Source: Alicycliphilus sp. UBA6560
GTDB taxonomy: Bacteria; Pseudomonadota; Gammaproteobacteria; Burkholderiales; Burkholderiaceae_C
Assembly (NCBI GenBank): GCA_002434305.1
Contig: DJJU01000006.1
Coordinates: 1 to 64,000 of the forward strand
Direction: 5' to 3'
DNA: 64,000 bases
Notes under the pieces: generated by a model
The model's database searches: none
What the model saw: the letters and a program-made list of their open reading frames with translations, nothing else
Told to the model about the DNA's origin: nothing
Position numbers and translations under genes: made by a program
Part shown: positions 41,510 to 49,676 of the stretch, piece by piece
Layout: each line of letters opens with the position of its first letter
Numbering within the stretch: position 1 is the first letter of the stretch

Positions 41510-43093
41510 ATGCCGGACACCCTTTCGCCGCCCAGCCAGAACCTGTTTGCCGCCCTGCGCGCCGCCTTTCCTGCCGACCTGGACGCCGTCGCCATCGAGG
41601 CCGTGGCGCCCGATGGCCGTCCCCTCGCCTATAGCTGGCGCGACCTGGAGCACGCCAGCGCCCGCATGGCCAACCTGCTGGCCTCGCTGCAGCTGCCGCC
41701 GGGCAGCCGCATCGCCGTGCAGGTCGAGAAGTCGGTGGAGGCGCTGGTCCTGTACATGGCCACCCTGCGCGCCGGCCACGTGTACCTGCCGCTGAACACC
41801 GCCTACAAGAGCGCCGAGATCGAGTACTTCATCGGCAACGCCGAGCCGGCCGTGGTGGTGTGCACGCCGGGCAACTTCGGCTGGGTCTCGCGCATCGCCT
41901 TTGTGGCCGGCACAGGCCACGTCTTCACCCTGGGCGACGACCGCACGGGCAGCCTGCTGGAGCGCGCCGTGCACTTCGGCGACACGCACCTGCCGGTCGC
42001 GCGCGCAGCCGACGACGTGGCCGCCATCCTCTACACCAGCGGCACCACCGGCCGCAGCAAGGGTGCCATGCTGACGCACGGCAACCTGCTGTCCAACGCG
42101 CTGATGCTCAAGGGCTACTGGGGCTGGAGGACGCCCGAGGAGGGCGGCGACGTGCTGATCCACGCCTTGCCCATTTTCCACGTGCACGGCCTGTTCGTGG
42201 CCATCCACGGCGCCCTGATCAACGGCAGCAAGATGATCTGGCTGCCCCGGTTCGAGCCGCGCGCCGTGGTCGAGGCCCTGCCGCGCGCCACCGTCTTCAT
42301 GGGCGTGCCCACGCTGTACGTGCGCCTGCTGGCCGAAGCCGGCCTGACGCGCGAGGCGGCGCGGCACATGCGCCTGTTCATCTCCGGCTCGGCGCCGCTG
42401 CTGATCGAGACCTTCCGCCTGTGGCAGGAGCGCACCGGCCACACCATCCTGGAGCGCTACGGCATGAGCGAGACCATCATGCTGACGTCCAACCCCTACC
42501 AGGCCGATGCCCGCTATGAAGGGCGCAACGAGCGCCGCGGCGGCACCGTGGGCTTTCCGCTGCCGGGCGTAGGCCTGCGTGTGGTGGACGAGCAGGGCGC
42601 GCCGCTGTCTGCAGGTGAGACCGGCCACATCCAGGTACGCGGGCCCGGCGTGTTCAAGGGCTACTGGCGCATGCCCGAGAAGACGGCCGAGGAGTTCACG
42701 GCGGACGGGTGGTTCCGCACCGGCGACGTGGGCCTGCAGGACGCGCAGGGCTACGTCACCATCGTCGGGCGCAGCAAGGACCTGATCATCAGCGGCGGTT
42801 ACAACGTCTACCCGGCCGAGGTGGAGGGCGCCATCAACGAACTGCCCGGCGTGGCCGAGAGCGCCGTGGTCGGCGTGCCGCACCCGGACTTCGGCGAGGT
42901 GGGCGTGGCCGTCGTCGTGCCGCGCCCCGGCGCGCAGCCGCAGGCCGATGCCATCCTGGAGGCGCTGAAGACCCAGCTGGCCAACTACAAGGTGCCCAAG
43001 CGCTGCTTCATCGCCGCCGAACTGCCGCGCAACGCCATGGGCAAGGTGCAGAAGAACCTGCTGCGCGAGCAGTACCGGGGGCTGTTCGCCTGA
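41510..43093 (+). CDS. matB: Malonate-CoA ligase (malonyl-CoA synthetase)
   Basis: Activates malonate to malonyl-CoA with ATP. The 527-residue ANL enzyme carries the ATP loop ILYTSGTTGRSKGAMLTHGN, the A5 motif ERYGMSETIMLTSNP, GETGHIQVRGPGVFKGYW and the C-terminal hinge SKDLIISGGYNVYPAEVE, with the catalytic lysine in MGKVQKN. LPIFHVHGLFVAIHGAL is typical of MatB. The start at 41510 (MPDTLSPPSQNLFAALR) was preferred to one overlapping the previous stop at 41468. A terminator follows. Confidence 0.9.
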   Translation: MPDTLSPPSQNLFAALRAAFPADLDAVAIEAVAPDGRPLAYSWRDLEHASARMANLLASLQLPPGSRIAVQVEKSVEALVLYMATLRAGHVYLPLNTAYKSAEIEYFIGNAEPAVVVCTPGNFGWVSRIAFVAGTGHVFTLGDDRTGSLLERAVHFGDTHLPVARAADDVAAILYTSGTTGRSKGAMLTHGNLLSNALMLKGYWGWRTPEEGGDVLIHALPIFHVHGLFVAIHGALINGSKMIWLPRFEPRAVVEALPRATVFMGVPTLYVRLLAEAGLTREAARHMRLFISGSAPLLIETFRLWQERTGHTILERYGMSETIMLTSNPYQADARYEGRNERRGGTVGFPLPGVGLRVVDEQGAPLSAGETGHIQVRGPGVFKGYWRMPEKTAEEFTADGWFRTGDVGLQDAQGYVTIVGRSKDLIISGGYNVYPAEVEGAINELPGVAESAVVGVPHPDFGEVGVAVVVPRPGAQPQADAILEALKTQLANYKVPKRCFIAAELPRNAMGKVQKNLLREQYRGLFA

Positions 43094-43116
43094 ACGCCCG
43101 CCTGCGGCGGAGAGGA

Positions 43117-43140
43117 AAAACGGGCTCCCGGGCCCGTTTT
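43117..43140 (+). terminator. Rho-independent terminator after matB
   Basis: Stem AAAACGGGC / GCCCGTTTT with a six-base loop; the T-run is short and leads into repeat copy 11. Confidence 0.7.
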
Positions 43141-43197
43141 GCTATTGAAAGAGGAGCTGCCGGCGCTTGATGGATAAGCGCTGGAGGCCAATTTGAC
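43141..43197 (-). repeat. Dispersed two-hairpin repeat, copy 11
   Basis: Reverse full copy between convergent matB and the stress-protein gene; both hairpins visible (CCGGCGCTTGATGG / AAGCGCTGGAGGCC). Confidence 0.75.
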
Positions 43198-43199
43198 CC

Positions 43200-43643
43200 T
43201 TAACGCAGCACCAGCACCGGAATGTGCGAGTGCGTCAGTACGTGCTGCGTCTCGCTGCCCAGCAGCAGCCGCTTGATGCCCTTGCGCCCGTGTGAGGCCA
43301 TGACGATCAGGTCGCAGTCGTGCTTCTTGGCGGCGGCGATCACCGCCTCGGCGATCAGGTCGGACTTGACCACCACCGGCTTGACGATCACGCCATCGGC
43401 CTTCGCGCGGGTCTTGATGGCCGTCACCATGGCCAGCGCCGCCTCGCTCCACTGCGCCTCCACGCGCTTGATCTCGGCCGGGTCGACCGCGGCGCCGCCC
43501 TCGAAGTAGCTGCGCGGGTAGCGCGGCACGACTTTCAGGGCCACCGCCGAGGCGCCGCACAGGCGGGCCAGCTCCAGACCGCTTTGCACGGCTTTTTCGG
43601 ACAGTTCGGATCCGTCGGTGGCAATCAGGATGCGCTGGTACAT
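43200..43643 (-). CDS. Universal stress protein (UspA family)
   Basis: A 147-residue single-domain Usp. Opening YQRILIATDGSELSEKAV and the ATP-binding ending MASHGRKGIKRLLLGSET are typical (G-2x-G-9x-G-S/T pattern). Strong GAGGAG ribosome site. It diverges from ccoI, and an FNR/Anr box at 43720 lies in the 125-base gap, which suggests induction at low oxygen, as for other betaproteobacterial Usp genes next to cbb3 loci. Inferred, not shown. Confidence 0.88.
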   Translation of the reverse strand: MYQRILIATDGSELSEKAVQSGLELARLCGASAVALKVVPRYPRSYFEGGAAVDPAEIKRVEAQWSEAALAMVTAIKTRAKADGVIVKPVVVKSDLIAEAVIAAAKKHDCDLIVMASHGRKGIKRLLLGSETQHVLTHSHIPVLVLR

Positions 43644-43719
43644 GGAGTGGCTCCTCGTTTGTGGGTGATTGATTTGGCCTTGGTGTGCTTCGAGCATAGG
43701 ATGGCTGGCCCCTGCAATC

Positions 43720-43733
43720 TTGATTCAAGTCAA
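43720..43733. promoter_or_regulatory. FNR/Anr box between usp and ccoI
   Basis: TTGATTCAAGTCAA matches TTGAT-N4-ATCAA at 9 of 10 positions. Located about 77 bases from the usp start and 36 from the ccoI start; it may act on either or both. Confidence 0.7.
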
Positions 43734-43768
43734 TGAGCCTGTCACGCGAGGCGGGTAATCTTTGCCTC

Positions 43769-46168
43769 ATGTCAATTCCCTCATCCGGCCCGTATGCAGA
43801 CGCTGGAGCGTCCGCCGTGGCCGATGCCGCGCCCGAACCGCAGGCCCTGGCCCTGCTGGACGATCCGCAGGAGTGGTCCGCCTTCGGCCGCCCGCACGGC
43901 GCAGGCGCAGCCGGCGCCGCGCCGCAGGACACGGCCTGGGAGTCGCACGTGGTGCTGGGCGGCATGCACTGCGCCGCCTGCGCGCTGACCATCGAGGAAG
44001 CGCTGCGCCGCGTGCCCGGCGTGTTGGAGGCCGACGTCAGCGCCGCCACCTGCCGCGCCCGCGTGGTCTGGCAGCCGGGCCAGGTGCTGCCTTCCGACTG
44101 GATGCGGGCCGTGGGTCGCGCCGGGTACCAGGCCATGCCGGCCATGGATGCGCTGGCGCGCGAGCACCGCGTGCGCGAGCACCGCCGCGCCCTGTGGCGC
44201 TGGCTGGTGGCCGGCTTTTGCATGATGCAGGTCATGATGTACGCCTGGCCCGCCTACCAGGCCATGCCCGGCGACCTGAGCATGGAGATGGAGCAGCTGC
44301 TGCGCTGGGCCTCCTGGGTCATCAGCCTGCCGGTGGTGCTGTTCGCCTGCGGGCCGTTCTTCTCCAGCGCGCTGCGCGACATCCGCCAGCGCCGCGTCAG
44401 CATGGACCTGCCGGTGGCTGCGGGCATGCTGATCACCTTCGTCGTCAGCATGCTGGGCACCTTCGACCCGACCGGGCCGTTCGGGCACGAGGTGTACTAC
44501 GACTCGCTGACCATGTTCGTGTTCTTCCTGCTCACCGGCCGCTGGCTGGAGCTGCGCCTGCGCGATCGCACCGCCGGCGCTCTGGAGGCAGTGATGAACC
44601 GCCTGCCCGACAGCGTGGAGCGGCTGGACGGGGAGAAGGGTGGCTTCACCCGCGTGGCCACGCGGCGCCTGCGGGTGGGCGACGTGGTGCGCGTGCTGCC
44701 GGGCGAGGCCTTCCCGGCCGACGGCTGCATCGTCGCCGGCAGCACCCAGGCCGACGAGGCGCTGCTGACGGGCGAATCCACCGCCGTGGACAAGCCCCAG
44801 GGTGCGGCCGTGACGGCCGGCAGCTACAACCTGCGCGCCGCCGTGCAGGTGCGCGTGCAGTCGCTGGGCGAGGACACGCGCTTCGGCCAGATCGTCGCGC
44901 TGATGGAAAGCGCCTCGCTGCAAAAGCCGCGCCTGGCGCAGCTGGCCGATCGCATCGCCCGGCCGTTCCTCATCGGCGTGCTGCTGGCGGCCGCTCTGGC
45001 CGCCGCCTGGTGGTGGCCCACCGACCCCAGCCACGCACTGATGGTGGCCGTGGCCGTGCTGGTCGTCACGTGCCCCTGCGCGCTGTCGCTGGCCACGCCA
45101 GTGGCCATGCTCACCGCCGCCGGCACCCTGGCGCGCCGTGGCGTGCTGGTACGCAACCTGCAGGCGCTGGAGACGCTGGCGGGTGTAGACACGGTGGTGT
45201 TCGACAAGACCGGCACGCTGACGCGCGACGGCCTGTCCTTGCAGGAGGCGCACGTGGCGACGCAGGCCGGCCTGGCGCGCGACGACGTGCTAGGCCTGGC
45301 GGCGTTGCTGGCGCGCCATTCGCTGCACCCGGTCTCGCGCGCCGTGGCGGCCGCGGGTGGCGCTGACCTGACCGGTTGGTCGCTGGGCGAGGTGCAGGAG
45401 ATCGGCGGCGCCGGCCTCGTCGCCGCCGTGCAGGGGCCGCTGGCCGGCACGCTGCGCCTGGGCTCGCCCGCGCATGCGCGCCTGGCCCCGCAGGGAGAGG
45501 GCCAGCAGGCCGCGCTGTCGCTGCAGCGTGGCGAAGAAGTGATCGAGCTGGCGCGCTTTGCCTTCGCGGAGGAGCTGCGCCCCGAGGCCGTGGCCGTGGT
45601 TCGGCAGCTGCAGCAGGCCGGCGTGGCGGTGCAGCTGCTGTCGGGCGACCGCGGCGGCGCCGTGCAGCGCGTGGCCGCCCGTGCGGGCATCGACACCGCC
45701 CAGGGCGACTGCACGCCTCAGGACAAGCTGGAACGCCTGCGAGCGCTGCAGCAGGCCGGCCACCGCGTGGCCATGGTGGGCGACGGGTTGAACGACGGCC
45801 CGGTGCTGGCCGGCGCTCACGTGTCGTTTGCCTTCGGGCGGGCCGTGCCCCTGGCCCAGTCAAAGTCCGATCTCGTGGTTATGGGCGACAATCTTGGCTT
45901 GGTCGCCCAGACCCTGACGCTGTCGCGCCGCACCTTGCGCATCGTGCGCCAGAACCTGTGGTGGGCGGCCGGCTACAACGCCCTGGGCGTGCCACTGGCC
46001 ATTGCCGGGCTCATGCCGCCCTGGCTGGCCGGCTTGGGCATGGCACTCAGCTCGCTGCTGGTGGTGGCCAATGCCGCCCGCCTGGCCCGCGATCAAGGCA
46101 ATGCCCGCGCCCTCGCAATACCCTCTGACGCGCCGCAGCCGGCGCCCATTCCGTTGGAGATGGCCTGA
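43769..46168 (+). CDS. ccoI: Copper-transporting P-type ATPase for cbb3 oxidase assembly
   Basis: Heavy-metal P1B ATPase of the CcoI/FixI group that exports copper for loading into CcoN. The 799 residues carry an N-terminal metal-binding motif GMHCAAC (about 68), the CPC transport motif in VVTCPCALSLATP (about 435), the phosphorylation site DKTGTLT (about 479), the SLHP motif and GDGLNDGP. The start at 43769 avoids the overlap with the FNR box. It is directly followed by ccoS. Placement ahead of ccoNOQP differs from the common ccoNOQP-GHIS order. Confidence 0.93.
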   Translation: MSIPSSGPYADAGASAVADAAPEPQALALLDDPQEWSAFGRPHGAGAAGAAPQDTAWESHVVLGGMHCAACALTIEEALRRVPGVLEADVSAATCRARVVWQPGQVLPSDWMRAVGRAGYQAMPAMDALAREHRVREHRRALWRWLVAGFCMMQVMMYAWPAYQAMPGDLSMEMEQLLRWASWVISLPVVLFACGPFFSSALRDIRQRRVSMDLPVAAGMLITFVVSMLGTFDPTGPFGHEVYYDSLTMFVFFLLTGRWLELRLRDRTAGALEAVMNRLPDSVERLDGEKGGFTRVATRRLRVGDVVRVLPGEAFPADGCIVAGSTQADEALLTGESTAVDKPQGAAVTAGSYNLRAAVQVRVQSLGEDTRFGQIVALMESASLQKPRLAQLADRIARPFLIGVLLAAALAAAWWWPTDPSHALMVAVAVLVVTCPCALSLATPVAMLTAAGTLARRGVLVRNLQALETLAGVDTVVFDKTGTLTRDGLSLQEAHVATQAGLARDDVLGLAALLARHSLHPVSRAVAAAGGADLTGWSLGEVQEIGGAGLVAAVQGPLAGTLRLGSPAHARLAPQGEGQQAALSLQRGEEVIELARFAFAEELRPEAVAVVRQLQQAGVAVQLLSGDRGGAVQRVAARAGIDTAQGDCTPQDKLERLRALQQAGHRVAMVGDGLNDGPVLAGAHVSFAFGRAVPLAQSKSDLVVMGDNLGLVAQTLTLSRRTLRIVRQNLWWAAGYNALGVPLAIAGLMPPWLAGLGMALSSLLVVANAARLARDQGNARALAIPSDAPQPAPIPLEMA

Positions 46169-46306
46169 ATGGACATTCTTTACCTCCTGATCCCGCTGTC
46201 CGTCGTGCTGGTGCTGTTTGTACTGGCCGGGCTGTGGTGGGCCGTGTATCGCGGCCAGTTCGAGAACGTGGAGCAGGAAGGTGAACGCATATTGAGGGAT
46301 GGTTGA
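46169..46306 (+). CDS. ccoS: cbb3 oxidase maturation protein CcoS
   Basis: A 45-residue protein, below most gene-caller length limits. It begins immediately after the ccoI stop. One transmembrane helix (LYLLIPLSVVLVLFVLAG) is followed by LWWAVYRGQFENVEQEGERI, the CcoS signature. CcoS is needed for haem and copper insertion into cbb3. Its TGA stop lies within the FNR box that precedes ccoN. Confidence 0.9.
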   Translation: MDILYLLIPLSVVLVLFVLAGLWWAVYRGQFENVEQEGERILRDG

Positions 46307-46316
46307 CCCGGGTCAA
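46303..46316. promoter_or_regulatory. FNR/Anr box upstream of ccoN
   Basis: TTGACCCGGGTCAA is a perfect palindrome with TTGA-N6-TCAA half-sites, as in FNR/FixK boxes. It begins in the ccoS stop codon and lies 55 bases before the ccoN start, consistent with activation of ccoNOQP at low oxygen. Confidence 0.75.
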
Positions 46317-46370
46317 ATCCCATACCAGCTGTCTGGTTAACACTTTTGCCGCAATTACAAGAGGTCTCCG

Positions 46371-47810
46371 ATGGAAACTGCAAATACGAAAGTAGCGCAT
46401 TACGACGACACCGTCGTGCGCCAATTCACGATCATGTCGGTCGTGTGGGGGGTGGTCGGCATGCTGGTGGGGGTGTTCATCGCCGCCCAGCTGACCTGGC
46501 CTGAACTGAACTTCGGCATCCCGTGGCTGAGCTACGGACGCCTGCGACCGCTGCACACCAACGCGGTCATCTTCGCCTTCGGCGGCTGCGGCCTCTTCGC
46601 CACCAGCTACTGGGTGGTGCAGCGCACCTGCCAAACCCGGCTGTTCCTGCCCAAGCTGGCCGCCTTCACCTTCTGGGGCTGGCAGCTGGTCATCGTGGCC
46701 GCCGCCATCAGCCTGCCTCTGGGCTACACCTCGGGCAAGGAATACGCCGAGCTGGAGTGGCCCATCGACATCCTGATCGCCGCCGTGTGGGTGTCCTATG
46801 CCATCGTGTTCTTCGGCACCATCGGCACGCGCAAGGTCCGGCACATCTACGTGGCCAACTGGTTCTTCGGCGCCTTCATCATCGCCGTGGCCCTGCTGCA
46901 CATCGTCAACAGCGCCGCCATCCCGGCCGGCTTCATGAAGAGCTACTCGGCCTACGCCGGTGTGCAGGACGCCATGGTGCAGTGGTGGTACGGCCATAAC
47001 GCGGTGGGCTTTTACCTGACCACGGGCTTCCTGGGCATGATGTACTACTTCATCCCCAAGCAGGCCGGCCGCCCGGTGTACAGCTACCGCTTGTCCATCG
47101 TGCACTTCTGGGCGCTGATCTTCACCTATATGTGGGCCGGCCCGCACCACCTGCACTACACCGCGCTGCCCGACTGGACGCAGTCCGTGGGCATGGTGTT
47201 CTCGCTGATCCTGCTGGCGCCCAGCTGGGGCGGGATGATCAACGGCATCATGACCCTGTCGGGTGCCTGGCACAAGCTGCGCGACGACCCCATCCTGCGC
47301 TTCCTGATCGTGTCGCTGTCGTTCTACGGCATGTCCACGTTCGAGGGCCCGATGATGTCCATCAAGACCGTCAACGCCCTGAGCCACTACACCGACTGGA
47401 CGGTGGGCCACGTGCACGCCGGCGCCCTGGGCTGGGTCGGCCTGATCACCATGGGTTCGCTCTACTACCTGGTGCCGCGCCTGTTCGGCAAGGAGAAGAT
47501 GCACTCCATCAAGGCCATCGAGCTGCACTTCTGGCTGGCCACCATCGGCATCGTGCTGTACATCGCCGCCATGTGGATCGCTGGCGTGATGCAGGGCCTG
47601 ATGTGGCGCGCGGTGAATGCCGACGGCACGCTGACCTACACCTTCGTCGAGAGCGTGAAGGCCACCTATCCCTTCTACGCCATCCGCTTCGCCGGCGGCG
47701 TGCTGTACCTGACCGGCATGTGCATCATGGCCTGGAACGTCTGGGTGACCGCCATCTCGGGCCGCTCCGTCCGCCTGCCCATCCCCGCCGTGAACGCTGC
47801 GCACGCCTGA
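46371..47810 (+). CDS. ccoN: cbb3-type cytochrome c oxidase subunit I
   Basis: Catalytic subunit reducing O2 at the haem b3-CuB centre. The 479 residues have 12 hydrophobic segments. Haem and copper ligands are in LHTNAVIFAFGGC, WWYGHNAVGF, WAGPHHLHYTALPDW and VGHVHAGALGW. It starts the ccoNOQP run, 20 bases before ccoO, behind an FNR box. High-affinity oxidase for microaerobic growth. Confidence 0.97.
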   Translation: METANTKVAHYDDTVVRQFTIMSVVWGVVGMLVGVFIAAQLTWPELNFGIPWLSYGRLRPLHTNAVIFAFGGCGLFATSYWVVQRTCQTRLFLPKLAAFTFWGWQLVIVAAAISLPLGYTSGKEYAELEWPIDILIAAVWVSYAIVFFGTIGTRKVRHIYVANWFFGAFIIAVALLHIVNSAAIPAGFMKSYSAYAGVQDAMVQWWYGHNAVGFYLTTGFLGMMYYFIPKQAGRPVYSYRLSIVHFWALIFTYMWAGPHHLHYTALPDWTQSVGMVFSLILLAPSWGGMINGIMTLSGAWHKLRDDPILRFLIVSLSFYGMSTFEGPMMSIKTVNALSHYTDWTVGHVHAGALGWVGLITMGSLYYLVPRLFGKEKMHSIKAIELHFWLATIGIVLYIAAMWIAGVMQGLMWRAVNADGTLTYTFVESVKATYPFYAIRFAGGVLYLTGMCIMAWNVWVTAISGRSVRLPIPAVNAAHA

Positions 47811-47830
47811 GCGCCGAGGAGCCTTGAACC

Positions 47831-48457
47831 ATGTCCAACACGAATAAAAGCACCGGCTTCACGCACGAGAAGGTCGAGACCAGCAACTTCCTGATGATCG
47901 TGCTGATCCTCATCGTGGTCGCCATCGGCGGCCTGGTGGAGATCGTGCCGCTGTTCTTCCAGAAGTCCACGACCGAGGCCGTGCAGGGCCTCAAGCCCTA
48001 CACCGCGCTGCAACTGGCCGGGCGCGACGTCTACGTGCGCGAGGGCTGCTACAACTGCCACTCGCAGATGATCCGCCCCTTCCGCGCCGAGACGCTGCGC
48101 TATGGCCACTACTCGGTGGCCGGCGAGTTCGTCTACGACCACCCCTTCCAGTGGGGTTCCAAGCGCACCGGCCCGGACCTGCACCGCGTGGGCGGCAAGT
48201 ACAGCGACGAGTGGCATCGCATCCACCTGAACAACCCGCGCGACGTGGTGCCCGAGTCCAACATGCCGGCCTACCCCTGGCTGGAAAAGAACCTGGTGGA
48301 CGCCGAGGCCATGCCGCGCCACATGAAGGCGCTGCGTACCGTGGGCGTGCCCTACAGCGACGACGAGATCGCCAAGGCGAGCGCCGACGTCAAGGGCAAG
48401 ACCGAGATGGACGCCGTCGTGGCCTACCTGCAGGTGCTGGGCCGCGCGCTGCGCTGA
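47831..48457 (+). CDS. ccoO: cbb3-type cytochrome c oxidase subunit II
   Basis: Membrane-anchored monohaem cytochrome c of 208 residues. An N-terminal anchor (FLMIVLILIVVAIGGLVEIVPL) precedes the haem-binding motif CYNCHSQMIRPF (about 73-77), and the axial methionine is likely in ESNMPAYPWL. Transfers electrons from CcoP to CcoN. Standard position and length. Confidence 0.97.
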   Translation: MSNTNKSTGFTHEKVETSNFLMIVLILIVVAIGGLVEIVPLFFQKSTTEAVQGLKPYTALQLAGRDVYVREGCYNCHSQMIRPFRAETLRYGHYSVAGEFVYDHPFQWGSKRTGPDLHRVGGKYSDEWHRIHLNNPRDVVPESNMPAYPWLEKNLVDAEAMPRHMKALRTVGVPYSDDEIAKASADVKGKTEMDAVVAYLQVLGRALR

Positions 48458-48487
48458 AGCCAGCGAAGCAACAAAGGAAAGCAAGTC

Positions 48488-48625
48488 ATGGACATCACCA
48501 CCATGCGCATCGTGGCCACGCTGGCTTCGCTCGCGTGCTTCCTGGGCATCTGGTTCTGGGCCTGGCGGCGCAGCAACCAGAGCCGCTTCGACGAGGCGGC
48601 GCAGCTGCCCTTCGCCGAGGACTGA
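48488..48625 (+). CDS. ccoQ: cbb3 oxidase subunit CcoQ/FixQ
   Basis: A 45-residue single-helix protein (VATLASLACFLGIWFWAW) with a short charged tail ending FAED. CcoQ stabilises the CcoP-CcoNO interaction. It has an AGGAAAG ribosome site and lies between ccoO and ccoP in the usual order. Confidence 0.9.
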   Translation: MDITTMRIVATLASLACFLGIWFWAWRRSNQSRFDEAAQLPFAED

Positions 48626-48658
48626 GGGACTCGGCAAACACAACAAGAGAGATAACCC

Positions 48659-49570
48659 ATGAGCGATTTCACCAGTAATTTCTGGTCCCTCTATGTGGCC
48701 GGCATCACGATTGCCGGCGTCGTCGGCTGCGGCCTGCTGCTGTGGCTGACCTCGCGCAAGAAGATCGAGTCGGCGGCCGACAACACCACCGGACACGTCT
48801 GGGACGAAGACCTGACGGAGATGAACAACCCCATGCCGCGCTGGTGGATGTGGCTGTTCGTGCTGACGCTGGTCTTCGGCGCCGGCTACCTGATCGCCTA
48901 TCCCGGCCTGGGCACCTATAAGGGCCAGCTGGGCTGGACGCAGCTGGACGAGTACCGCGCGGAAGTCAGCAAGGCACAGACCGAGCTGGAGCCCATCTAC
49001 GCCCGCTTTGCCAGCATGAAGACCGAGGAGCTGGCCGGCGACCCGGCCGCCATGGCAATCGGTGACCGCCTGTTCATGAACAACTGTGCCCAGTGCCACG
49101 GCTCCGACGCACGCGGCAGCAAGGGCTTTCCCAACCTGACGGACGGTGACTGGCTGCACGGCGGCACCACTGACAACATCCACCAGACCATCAAGGACGG
49201 GCGCGTGGGCGTCATGCCGCCGATGGCTGCCGCCGTGGGTTCGTCCGAGGACGTGCGCAATGTGGCCCACTATGTGCTGAGTCTGTCGGGCAGCCCGCAC
49301 GACTCGCTGAAGGCGTCGCTGGGCAAGTCCAAGTTCACGGCCTGCGCCGCCTGCCACGGCATGGACGGCAAGGGCAACCCGGCCCTGGGCGCGCCCAACC
49401 TGACCGACGACATCTGGCTGCACGGCTGGGGCGAAGCCGCCATCGTGAATATCATCAACAACGGCAAAACCAATGAAATGCCGGCGCAGAAGGACAAGCT
49501 GACTGATGCGCAGATCAACGTGCTGACGGCCTACGTCTGGGGCCTGTCCAACAAGGCCGCCGCCCGCTGA
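48659..49570 (+). CDS. ccoP: cbb3-type cytochrome c oxidase subunit III (dihaem)
   Basis: Dihaem cytochrome c of 303 residues that takes electrons from soluble donors. Two N-terminal hydrophobic segments (the second in the WWMWLFVLTLVFGAGYL region) are followed by haem motifs CAQCH (about 143) and CAACH (about 229), each with a downstream methionine (VMPPM, NEMPAQ). It ends at a strong terminator. Confidence 0.97.
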   Translation: MSDFTSNFWSLYVAGITIAGVVGCGLLLWLTSRKKIESAADNTTGHVWDEDLTEMNNPMPRWWMWLFVLTLVFGAGYLIAYPGLGTYKGQLGWTQLDEYRAEVSKAQTELEPIYARFASMKTEELAGDPAAMAIGDRLFMNNCAQCHGSDARGSKGFPNLTDGDWLHGGTTDNIHQTIKDGRVGVMPPMAAAVGSSEDVRNVAHYVLSLSGSPHDSLKASLGKSKFTACAACHGMDGKGNPALGAPNLTDDIWLHGWGEAAIVNIINNGKTNEMPAQKDKLTDAQINVLTAYVWGLSNKAAAR

Positions 49571-49583
49571 CGGCCTGCCGCCA

Positions 49584-49622
49584 GGCCGGCGCACCCGCTG
49601 TGGCGGGGCGCCGGCCCTTTTT
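49584..49622 (+). terminator. Rho-independent terminator after ccoP
   Basis: Nine-base stem GGCCGGCGC / GCGCCGGCC followed by TTTTTC. It separates ccoNOQP from ccoGH. Confidence 0.85.
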
Positions 49623-49676
49623 CGTTTCCGCAAGCCAGGGAACTGACGCCCTGCTTGCCCTGCAGAGATAGCGTCC

